A DNA stretch of 42,173 bases from JBQTHD01 sp052390275 (GTDB taxonomy: Bacteria; Actinomycetota; Acidimicrobiia; Acidimicrobiales; AC-14): the NCBI GenBank assembly GCA_052390275.1, contig JBQTHD010000028.1, forward strand, positions 1 to 42,173. Direction: 5' to 3'. Below the pieces are notes generated by a model. It did no database searches. It worked only from the letters and a program-made list of their open reading frames with translations, and was not told the DNA's origin. Below are positions 7,453-14,161 of the stretch, piece by piece (the stretch's first letter is position 1; each line of letters opens with the position of its first letter). The translations under genes and the position numbers were made by a program.

Positions 7453-8721
7453 GTGGGCGTGCTGAGGGTCCCGGGCTTTCGCCTGCTCCTGGCCGGGCAG
7501 GCCGTCAACGCCGTGGGCAACTGGGTGGCGCTGATCGCCATCTGGGGCCTGGCCGCGTTCCGCTTCGACGCCGGGGCCGGGGATCTGGCCCTGCTTTTCG
7601 TGGTGCTGGCCCTGCCGGGCGCGTTGTTCGGCCCCCTACTGGGTGTGCCCATCGACCGCTTGGGTCCCCGGCGCACTTTGATCGTCTCCAACGCCTTGGG
7701 GTTCGCCTCCGCCCTGGCTCTGACCCAGGCGACCAGCTACCGCGCCATCATCGCTCTGGCCCTGCCCTTGGGCCTCATCGAGTCACTTGGCGCCGCCTCC
7801 CTCGACGCCCTGCCCCCCCGCATGGTCGACGACAGCGACCTGGTCCGGGCCAATGCCCTGCTGGGCGGAGCCGACGACCTGGCCGTGATCGTGGGACCGT
7901 TGGTGGCGGCGGGGGTGAACCTGCGGTGGGGGCTCGCCGGTGCCTTCCTGGTTGACGCCCTCAGCTTCCTGGTCGGCCTGGCGGTAGCGCTACGCATCCG
8001 GGTGGGAGCGGAGCCAGTGGCTGCGGCACCGCCCCGGGCCGCCTCCGCCGGCCTGGCTGGGGCGGGCCCGGCGCCGATCCCCGACAAGGCGCCGCCGGCG
8101 GAGGGATCGACCTGGCGGGACCTGCGAGAGGGCCTGGGCATCGCCCGGCGCCAGCGAGGTGTCCGCTGGACCCTCGCCGTGGCCGCCAGTACGTATCTGT
8201 TGTGGTCGCTGTTCGGGGTGCTCGAGCCGTTGTACGTCCGCGACGTGCTGGGCCAGTCCGACACCATGTTCGCCCTCCTGCAGGCCGTCTTCGGGGTCGG
8301 GCTGGTCAGTGCCGGCCTGGTCATCGCCGCCATTGGCGACAGGGTGGCCACGCCCGCCAACGTGGCCGTGGCCACCATCCTTTCCGGCCTGGCTGCCGCC
8401 CTGTATCTGGGCACCCGGTCACTGGCGGTGGCGTTCGTCGGCGTCTTCGTCTGGGGTGTCGGCGTGGCCTTCTTCTACGTCCCGGTCAAGACCCTTCTCC
8501 AGCGCTATACGCCGGCGTCGGCCCACGGCCGCATCCTGTCGCTGAACCAGACGTTGGAGGCGGGCGCCGAGATCGTCATGACGCCGCTGGCCGCGGTGGC
8601 GCTGGCCGTGGTCGGCGTGCAGACGCTGGGTCTGGTCGGGGGCGCCGTGATCGCAGTGGCGGGCGTGCTCGCTCTGCGAGGCGCTCGCAGGCTGCGCGCC
8701 CAGAGGTGGACCAGCGGTTGA
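7453..8721 (+). CDS. MFS transporter
   Basis: A 422-residue integral membrane protein with about 11-12 hydrophobic segments in two halves, split by a Pro/Ala-rich cytoplasmic loop near residues 190-220. It opens with VPGFRLLLAGQAVNAVGNW and has the MFS loop signature between TM2 and TM3 as GVPIDRLGPRRT; the equivalent in the second half is IGDRVATPANV. These features fit the enterobactin/macrolide-exporter-like branch of the superfamily, so export of a small molecule is likely, but the substrate is unknown. Start is a GTG at 7453. It stands alone, divergent from accD; a decayed antitoxin stump follows it. Confidence 0.85.
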   Translation: MGVLRVPGFRLLLAGQAVNAVGNWVALIAIWGLAAFRFDAGAGDLALLFVVLALPGALFGPLLGVPIDRLGPRRTLIVSNALGFASALALTQATSYRAIIALALPLGLIESLGAASLDALPPRMVDDSDLVRANALLGGADDLAVIVGPLVAAGVNLRWGLAGAFLVDALSFLVGLAVALRIRVGAEPVAAAPPRAASAGLAGAGPAPIPDKAPPAEGSTWRDLREGLGIARRQRGVRWTLAVAASTYLLWSLFGVLEPLYVRDVLGQSDTMFALLQAVFGVGLVSAGLVIAAIGDRVATPANVAVATILSGLAAALYLGTRSLAVAFVGVFVWGVGVAFFYVPVKTLLQRYTPASAHGRILSLNQTLEAGAEIVMTPLAAVALAVVGVQTLGLVGGAVIAVAGVLALRGARRLRAQRWTSG

Positions 8722-8800
8722 GCCGCCGGGTCCAGCCATCACGAAACGTGGGCCGCAAGGCCGCGAAGGCCTGCGCCAAGCGCTCCCCCAAGCAGCGACG

Positions 8801-8945
8801 ATGGCCAACTACTCGTGCTGGGACGACATCAAGAAGAAGCGCCCGGACCCCGATGCGGAAAGCCGCGCCGGGATCGAAAAGGAACTGGCTCTGGGGAAGC
8901 TTGTTCACAACTTGCGTACCGAGTCCGGCCTCCCTCCGAGTCGCC
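8801..8945 (+). pseudogene. N-terminal stump of a HigA-like (XRE) antitoxin
   Basis: From ATG 8801 the frame reads MANYSCWDDIKKKRP, then a charged helix IEKELALGKLVHNLRTES and GL. This matches the start of HigA-type antitoxins, where W-D-IK-KR precedes a helix and the first turn of the helix-turn-helix (LR---GLTQ-ELA). The match ends at about base 8940; beyond it the frame is simply the antisense of the exonuclease gene. The HTH domain is therefore missing. No convincing HigB remnant was found in the 80 bases before it. Inferred to be a truncated module trapped at a gene border. Confidence 0.5.
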
Positions 8946-8947
8946 GG

Positions 8948-9886
8948 TCAGTTCGCCAGGGACTCCGCCCGCTGCCCCAACTCGCCGGCCCCGAGAGTCT
9001 CGGCCAGGGCGGCGAACCCGGGCTGGGGGCCGGTCCACAACAGGTCGGTGGGCGTGACCGGCCCGATGACCTCGGGGCCGGTCCGCAGCGTGGCCAGGTC
9101 CCGGAACAGCCGGGCCATCGACATGTTCCCGGCCAACGTCCCCGCCAACTTGGCGGCCCCCCGGACCTCGACATCCCAGTTAGCACCGAGCGTGGGGATG
9201 GCTTCCAGGTGCCCATAGCGGCCGAGCACGGCCGAGGCGGTCTTGGGTCCCCAGCCGGCCAGGCCCGGGAACCCGTCCGACGAATCGCCCACCAGAGCCA
9301 GCCAGTCGGGGATGGAGGCCGGGCCGACGCCGTAGCGGGCCCGCACCCCGTCCTCGTCCCAGGTGGTTCCCCGGCGGCGGTCCACCTGGACAACCCGGGC
9401 ACCCCGAACGCACTGGGCAAGGTCCTTGTCCGGCGTCATCACCTGAACGACGCCCACCTCGGCGCTCGCGCCGAGGGCCGCGGCTGCCGCCGCCAGGGCG
9501 TCGTCGGCCTCGTAGGCGACCATGGCCCAGAGCTTCACTCCCAGGGCGGTCAACGCTTGGTCAAGCGGACCGAACTGGCCCAGGATCTCCGGATCCATGC
9601 CCTGGCTGGACTTGTAGGTGGGCCACATCTGGTTGCGAAACGACTCCACGACGGCGTCGGTGGCCACGGCCAGGTGGGTCACTCCCGACTCCAACATGCG
9701 CAGGATGCTGCCCAGGACCCCGACCACTCCCGGCGCAGGACCCACCCTTTCGGGTTGGCCGTAGTGATGGCGGAAGAGCTCGTAAGTGCCGTCGACCAGG
9801 CACACGACCAGGCCAGCGTTCCCGTCCGCAATGGCCTCGCCCTCCGGAAGGCCCCGGTCCTCCACAAGGTCCTCCTTCGGCGTCAT
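8948..9886 (-). CDS. 5'-3' exonuclease (Pol I N-terminal/FEN-like family)
   Basis: A 312-residue FEN-family nuclease without polymerase domain, expected to act on 5' flaps or single-stranded 5' ends in replication and repair. Acidic metal-site motifs appear in order: VCLVDGTYELFRHHYG, LAVATDAVVESFRNQMWPTYK, YEADDALAA, QVMTPDKDLAQCV and the helix-hairpin-helix entry LVGDSSDGFPGLAGWGPKTA. It starts at ATG 9886 with GGAGG seven bases upstream; the ATG overlaps the stop of a micro-ORF (ATGA). It is the last gene of the minus-strand HAD-dnaX-ybaB-recR cluster. The first conserved block has G-Y where many members have aromatic-rich, Arg-containing motifs, but the key acids look intact. Confidence 0.85.
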   Translation of the reverse strand: MTPKEDLVEDRGLPEGEAIADGNAGLVVCLVDGTYELFRHHYGQPERVGPAPGVVGVLGSILRMLESGVTHLAVATDAVVESFRNQMWPTYKSSQGMDPEILGQFGPLDQALTALGVKLWAMVAYEADDALAAAAAALGASAEVGVVQVMTPDKDLAQCVRGARVVQVDRRRGTTWDEDGVRARYGVGPASIPDWLALVGDSSDGFPGLAGWGPKTASAVLGRYGHLEAIPTLGANWDVEVRGAAKLAGTLAGNMSMARLFRDLATLRTGPEVIGPVTPTDLLWTGPQPGFAALAETLGAGELGQRAESLAN

Positions 9887-9938
9887 GTCTCGACCTCCGG
9901 AAAGACCTCGCCCTTCGGCGTCATGTCACGCCCTCCGG
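9874..9938 (-). repeat. Duplicated translation-start region, two 27-bp copies
   Basis: Plus-strand copies CCTTCGGCGTCATGTC-CG-CCTCCGG at 9874-9900 and 9912-9938 differ at two positions. Each carries a ribosome-binding site, an ATG and the codons for MTPK on the minus strand; the spacing is 38 bases. Confidence 0.75.
9883..9924 (-). CDS. Micro-ORF (13 codons) coupled to the exonuclease
   Basis: ATG at 9924 after GGAGGG encodes MTPKGEVFPEVET and stops at a TGA overlapping the exonuclease ATG. Its first codons (MTPK) and its ribosome-binding region duplicate those of the exonuclease itself. It could be a coupling leader or simply a by-product of a local duplication. Confidence 0.35.
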   Translation of the reverse strand: MTPKGEVFPEVET

Positions 9939-9997
9939 GCGGGCACGAGGCGGCCTTCACAGGGCCCGCCTTCGGGTTCGGGACGGCTTTCGGGCAT
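9926..9997 (-). CDS. Micro-ORF (23 codons) overlapping the recR stop
   Basis: The recR TAA and this ATG share a base (TAATG). It encodes MPESRPEPEGGPCEGRLVPA and a short basic end, stopping two bases before the next micro-ORF's start. Its presence makes an unbroken chain of stop-start couplings from recR to the exonuclease. No homology is recognised. Confidence 0.3.
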   Translation of the reverse strand: MPESRPEPEGGPCEGRLVPARRA

Positions 9998-10596
9998 TAC
10001 GCCTCCACTTCCCGTCGACCCTCCAGCGCCCGGCCCAGCGTCAACTCGTCGGCGTACTCCAGGTCCCCGCCCACCGGCAGGCCGCTCGCTATCCGGGTGG
10101 TGCGCACCCCCAGAGGGCGCAGCAGGCGGGCCAGGTACATGGCGGTGGTTTCGCCCTCGATGTTGGGGTTGGTGCAAAGGATCACCTCGGTGATTCCCTC
10201 TGGGTCGAGCCGGGTCAACAACTCCCGGATCCGGAGGCGGTCGGGCCCCACGCCCTCCAGGGGGTTGATGGCTCCGCCGAGCACGTGGTAGCGGCCCCGG
10301 AACTCCCCGGTCCGCTCCACCGCCACGACGTCGCGGGGATCCTCCACCACGCACAGCACCGCCGCCTCCCGCCCGGGGTCGGCGCAGATTCCGCATTCGA
10401 CGGCCTCGGCCACGTTGAAACAGCGACCGCAGACCACGACCTTGGCCTTGGCTTCCTCTATGGCGCGGGCCAGACGCAGGGCGTCGGCGATGGGCAGCTT
10501 GAGGAGGTGAAAGGTGATCCGCTGGGCCGACTTGGGGCCAATGCCGGGTAGCCGGCCCAACTCGTCGATTAGTCGCTGGACGACGACCGCATACAC
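9997..10596 (-). CDS. recR: Recombination mediator protein RecR
   Basis: Works with RecF and RecO to load RecA at single-stranded gaps. The 199 residues are the standard length. The N-terminal helix-hairpin-helix is VQRLIDELGRLPGIGPKSAQ. The zinc site is C56, C59, C68 and C71 (CGRCFNVAEAVECGIC). A Toprim domain follows (VLCVVEDPRDVVAVE, with LCTNPNIEGETTAMYLA), then the C-terminal GLPVGGDLEYADELTL. Translation starts at a GTG (10596) giving VYAVVVQRL, where many RecR proteins have MYEGPVQ. The order dnaX-ybaB-recR is the classic conserved cluster. Confidence 0.96.
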   Translation of the reverse strand: MYAVVVQRLIDELGRLPGIGPKSAQRITFHLLKLPIADALRLARAIEEAKAKVVVCGRCFNVAEAVECGICADPGREAAVLCVVEDPRDVVAVERTGEFRGRYHVLGGAINPLEGVGPDRLRIRELLTRLDPEGITEVILCTNPNIEGETTAMYLARLLRPLGVRTTRIASGLPVGGDLEYADELTLGRALEGRREVEA

Positions 10597-10677
10597 CGAG
10601 GCCCGACGCTCAGAGAGAAGGCCGCAGGGAGGGATGGGGGTGCGGACCGGGCCTGGTTGCGCCCGACGGGGCCTCGC

Positions 10678-11085
10678 TCAACCGCCCAACAATTCGCCGA
10701 GTGGGCCGCCGCCGGCCCCGGCCCCGCCGAGTCCACCGGCTCCACCGAGAACCGCGCCCAGGTCCATGCCGGGAAGGTTCATCCCCCCCATGGCCGACTC
10801 GCTCAACTCGCCCACCTTCGAGGTGGCGTCACGGAGGGCGGCCAGCACCAGGTCCTCGAGCATGCCCGGATCGTCGGGATCGAAAGCTTCGGGGTTGATG
10901 CTCACGCCGGTGAAGACCATGGCCCCGGTCACCCGGATCTTGACCATCCCGCCGCCGGCCTGGCCCTCCACCTCGGCTTCTTCGGCCGCGGCCCGGGCCT
11001 CCATGAGTTGCTCCTGCATCTTCTGGGCCTGTTTGAGCAGGTCCGCCATGTTGGGCTGGCGGGGCGGTTGGTACCGGTTGGCCAC
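10678..11085 (-). CDS. ybaB: YbaB/EbfC nucleoid-associated protein
   Basis: Small dimeric DNA-binding protein that compacts the nucleoid, conserved between dnaX and recR. I place the start at GTG 11085 because AAGGAG lies seven bases upstream, giving 135 residues beginning VANRYQPPRQPNMADLLKQA. The N-terminal helix KQAQKMQEQLMEARAAAEEA, the strand GGGMVKIRVTGAMVF and the INPEAFDPDD-PGMLEDLVLAA block are all family hallmarks. The C-terminal 35 residues are Gly/Met/Leu-rich and disordered, as in many actinobacterial members. A long repeat-bearing spacer separates it from dnaX. Confidence 0.94.
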   Translation of the reverse strand: MANRYQPPRQPNMADLLKQAQKMQEQLMEARAAAEEAEVEGQAGGGMVKIRVTGAMVFTGVSINPEAFDPDDPGMLEDLVLAALRDATSKVGELSESAMGGMNLPGMDLGAVLGGAGGLGGAGAGGGPLGELLGG

Positions 11086-11140
11086 GGCGGAACTCCTTGG
11101 GGACGATCGGGGCCGGCTGCGCCGGCCTTTCGGGTGCTGC

Positions 11141-11250
11141 AACCTGCGACCTCTGCGAACCTTGCGACTCTTCGAACCTTGCGACCTCTTCGAACCTTGC
11201 GACCTCTTCGAACTTTGCGACCTCTTCGAACTTTGCGACCCTGCGACTTC
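11141..11250. repeat. 18-bp tandem repeat between ybaB and dnaX
   Basis: About five copies of AACCTTGCGACCTCTTCG (one copy 17 bases) with C/T variants, each junction forming TTCGAA, flanked by decayed copies. On the minus strand one frame reads a hexapeptide repeat FEEVA(K/R), but no start codon serves it. It lies in the dnaX-ybaB intercistronic region and should be transcribed. Confidence 0.8.
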
Positions 11251-11268
11251 TGTTGGCGATGGCCAGGC

Positions 11269-13320
11269 CTACCTGCCGCCTGGCGGACTCTCGACCACCA
11301 CGGCTCCCTCGAAGGCCTCCAGAACGGCCTGGAGCGGTGAGACTACCGCCGCGGGCGGAGCGTCGGTCAGTTCCTCCGGATCGAAGAACTCCTCCGGATC
11401 AACCAGGTCCTCCGGAGGAGGTGGCGGCGTTGCCTCGACCATCTTCGTCGGCTCGACGGACGGTCCGGGCCGGTCCCGCTCCTTCGCGGCAGCGCCCCCC
11501 GTCGGGGTCACCGGCGCGCCCGTAGCAGCGCGACCAGTACCGGTGGACGCGCCGGGACGGGCCACCAGATCGGCTTCGACCACCAGGGTCAGGCGTACGG
11601 GCGAAGCGAAGTGCAGGCTCAGGGCCTCGTTCACCTCCTCCACCGCTTCGGCGCAGCGGTCCCGGTGGATGGTGTTGGGAAGGGCAAAGCCGACCGCGCC
11701 GTCCGGAGCCGCGTCGTCCGCCCGGCCTTCCGGGAGGTCGACGAACCGCCCGACCCGGAATCGGGCCTTGGCGCGGGCGGAAAGCCTGTCCAGGATCACG
11801 TCTGCCCACGCCAGGGTCAGGGCATCGCGGGTGGGCGCCAATGCCCCGGCCGGGCCCGTCACCGGAGAATCCCCGAGACCCGTTCCGCCGAGTTCGGCCG
11901 TGGCCAGCGGGCGGCCTTCGCCCGGGGGAGGTCGGCCCTGCCCACCGGCGGTGGCGACCACCGGCGCGCGGGGGACCGAGGGGTCGCAGGCGGTTGGGGG
12001 ACCGACCGGGGAGATGCTGGTAGCAGCGCCCGAAAAGGCCGGGCCCGGCGGAAAGGCCCGGTTCGGGGAGGTCGGGTCCGGGGAAGAGCCGGCTGGTCGG
12101 GCCCGGGGTGGGGGAGGGGGCAGAGGCTTCCTGGCCGCAGTCCCGGGGCCGGCAGCGGGCGCAGTCACGGATCCGCCGGCCAGAGTCGCTTGGTCAGGGT
12201 CGGCCGTGGCCGCCCCCGGGCCTCGGTCGCGACGTTCAAGGCGCTCAATCCGTTCCAGCAGGGCCGCCGGCGCCGGATCGGTCTCGGGCACGCACAGGCG
12301 GATGAGGGCCAGGTCCAGGCAGACCCGGGGGTCGGGGCCGTCGCGCATGTCGATCAGGGCCTGTCCCAGCAACTCCATGGCCCGGACCACCTGGGCTCGT
12401 CCCAGCCGCCGGGCCTGTTCGGCCAGGCCGGCCACCGCCGCGGCGGGAACTCCCGCCACCTGCGGAGAGAGGGTGACCAAGAAGGCCCGGCGGAGATGAT
12501 CCACCAGGTCGCCGGCCACCTGGCGGGGTTCGGACGCGGCCAGGGGCTCGACGGCCAAGAGGGTCAGTGCCCGGGGCAGGTCCCGGTCCGCCAGCGCATC
12601 GGCCAGGTCGCTCACACTCGGGCCCGGGGCCTCAACCGATCCGGCGGCTGCCACCTGGTCAAGGGCGGACAGGGCGTCGCGCACCGACCCCTTGCCGGCC
12701 AGAGCCACCTGATCGAGGGAACCGGCATCGAGCCCCAGCCCAGCATCGGCCGCCACCCAGCGCAGGTGATCGCCCAGCGCCTCGGCGGTGAGCAACCGAA
12801 ACTCGAGATGTTGGGTCCGGCTGCGGATGGTGGGCAGGACGCGCCGGGCTTCGGTGGTGGCCAGGACGAACACCACGTGGGCCGGGGGTTCCTCCAGAGT
12901 TTTGAGCAGGGCGTTGGCCGCGGCCGACGACAGCATGTGGGCCTCGTCGACGATGTAAACCTTGTAGCGCCCCGGCGTTCCCAGGTTGGCCCGGCTCACC
13001 AGGTCTCGCATGGCCTCCACGCCGTTGTTGGAGGCGGCGTCCAACTCGAACACGTCCAGCGAGCGTCCCTCGGCGATGTCGGTGCAGGAGGTGCAGGCGT
13101 CGCAGGGTTCGCCTTCGACCACCGCCTGGCAGTTGAGGGCCTTGGCCAGGATCCGGGCGGTCGACGTCTTGCCCGTACCTCGTGGGCCGCTGAACAGGTA
13201 GGCATGGGCGGTGCGGTTCTCCCGCACCGCGTTGCGCAGGGTGGCCACCACGTGGTCCTGGCCCCGGAGTTGGCCGAAGACCTGGGGCCGGTACCGGCGA
13301 TACAGGGCCCGATAGGTCAT
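11269..13320 (-). CDS. dnaX: DNA polymerase III subunit gamma/tau
   Basis: Clamp-loader ATPase of the replisome. The start is ATG 13320 (MTYRALYRRYRPQVFGQLRG), although the frame stays open upstream through the HAD gene. 683 residues. Walker A GPRGTGKT is at 45-52, the zinc-binding cysteines at C64, C73, C76 and C79, and Walker B is VYIVDEAHM near 118-126. The sensor region is FVLATTEARRVLPTIRSR, where the SRC motif reads SRT-Q as in other actinobacteria. Residues ~370-560 are a Pro/Ala/Gly-rich linker; the C-terminal part (DALTLAWADVILDRLSARAK) is a tau-like domain. I saw no A-rich slippery heptamer for a programmed frameshift. Confidence 0.95.
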   Translation of the reverse strand: MTYRALYRRYRPQVFGQLRGQDHVVATLRNAVRENRTAHAYLFSGPRGTGKTSTARILAKALNCQAVVEGEPCDACTSCTDIAEGRSLDVFELDAASNNGVEAMRDLVSRANLGTPGRYKVYIVDEAHMLSSAAANALLKTLEEPPAHVVFVLATTEARRVLPTIRSRTQHLEFRLLTAEALGDHLRWVAADAGLGLDAGSLDQVALAGKGSVRDALSALDQVAAAGSVEAPGPSVSDLADALADRDLPRALTLLAVEPLAASEPRQVAGDLVDHLRRAFLVTLSPQVAGVPAAAVAGLAEQARRLGRAQVVRAMELLGQALIDMRDGPDPRVCLDLALIRLCVPETDPAPAALLERIERLERRDRGPGAATADPDQATLAGGSVTAPAAGPGTAARKPLPPPPPRARPAGSSPDPTSPNRAFPPGPAFSGAATSISPVGPPTACDPSVPRAPVVATAGGQGRPPPGEGRPLATAELGGTGLGDSPVTGPAGALAPTRDALTLAWADVILDRLSARAKARFRVGRFVDLPEGRADDAAPDGAVGFALPNTIHRDRCAEAVEEVNEALSLHFASPVRLTLVVEADLVARPGASTGTGRAATGAPVTPTGGAAAKERDRPGPSVEPTKMVEATPPPPPEDLVDPEEFFDPEELTDAPPAAVVSPLQAVLEAFEGAVVVESPPGGR

Positions 13321-13327
13321 GAGGCGG

Positions 13328-13888
13328 TCAGGGGTTGGAGTAGTAGCCCGAGTGGATGTAGACGCACGGAACTCCTTCGGCCACGAACATGTCATGGTTG
13401 CGCCGGTCGTCCTCGAGGGCGAGCCGCGGCTCGAAGCCGTCCCGGCGGAGTTCCCCCAGGGCGGTGCGCTTGAACTCCAGTGCAGGCCCGAAGTCTCCAC
13501 CCGGTCGCATGATGAGCAGATCCCACCGGAGTTCATGGCGACCCAACCAGGCCAGGGTGCGGTCCGACACCCGCTGGGGCCGCCCGGTGAGCAGGACGAT
13601 TCGCAGCGACGGGTCCAGCAGGGACAGCAACTGGGCCAACTCGCGGATAACCGGGTCGTCGCCACAGGCGTCGAAGAACCCCCGCCAGTCCTTGCGGCCC
13701 AGCGAGCCGTCGAGGAAGTGCTGGCGTCCCCGGGCGTCGGAGAGGACACCGTCGATGTCGAAGACCACTGACGGCCCGGCGGCCGCAGGCCTCTGCCGCC
13801 AGAACCAGTGATCCCGGCCGGGCGCCCGACCCGGTCCCATCCCGGCAGACGGGGCGGATGTGACGGAGGTGGCGGGAGCGTCGGGCAT
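13328..13888 (-). CDS. HAD-superfamily phosphatase, polynucleotide 3'-phosphatase-like
   Basis: A 186-residue HAD-fold protein with all four motifs: VVFDIDGVLSD (nucleophile Asp44, acid Asp46), VLLTGRP (Thr101), FKRTAL (Lys140) and LEDDRRNHDMF (Asp160/161). The EDD-RN ending with HSGYY resembles the 3'-phosphatase domain of T4 polynucleotide kinase and bacterial relatives, so cleaning of DNA or RNA 3' ends is a reasonable guess. It starts at ATG 13888 and ends seven bases before dnaX, so it leads the dnaX-ybaB-recR-exonuclease unit. That repair-rich context supports a nucleic-acid substrate but does not prove it. Confidence 0.75.
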   Translation of the reverse strand: MPDAPATSVTSAPSAGMGPGRAPGRDHWFWRQRPAAAGPSVVFDIDGVLSDARGRQHFLDGSLGRKDWRGFFDACGDDPVIRELAQLLSLLDPSLRIVLLTGRPQRVSDRTLAWLGRHELRWDLLIMRPGGDFGPALEFKRTALGELRRDGFEPRLALEDDRRNHDMFVAEGVPCVYIHSGYYSNP

Positions 13889-14161
13889 CGAACCCTGACG
13901 TTAGGCGGCGGTTTGGCGAGGCAACTTCAAAAGGCGAGGACCCGGCCGGGGCCGCCGGTCGGACGGCCGCACCGCCGGGGGTCCGAACACGCAACTTCCC
14001 GGAACCACGGTGAAAGCGTCGGCTGGCCCGGCGAGTGATTGTTCGACCGAAACAGATCATCTGGACGTTCCCCACAGTTGGGAGTGTGTCCGCATGGGCT
14101 CCGTAGGTTCCCCGCTGGCTGGATCGCCCGACGGGCGACGTGAGCGAAATCGGGGGATCAG
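13889..14161. promoter_or_regulatory. Divergent intergenic region
   Basis: 273 bases between the HAD-dnaX operon and the secreted choice-of-anchor gene. Promoters for both must lie here. A perfect small dyad TCGCCCGACGGGCGA sits near 14127-14141. I found no SRP RNA, tRNA or other RNA gene and no convincing -10/-35 pair. Confidence 0.4.

Noticed and set aside
8722..8800. HigB toxin remnant ahead of the HigA-like stump
   Set aside because: None of the frames gave a convincing RelE/HigB C-terminus; basic residues alone are not enough.
11269..13320. Programmed -1 frameshift in dnaX to make gamma
   Set aside because: I saw no A-rich slippery heptamer followed by a stem-loop; the full frame codes for a tau-like product.
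13889..14161. SRP RNA (ffs) near dnaX
   Set aside because: Often near dnaX in bacteria, but the conserved GGAAGG-containing apical sequence is not present on either strand here.
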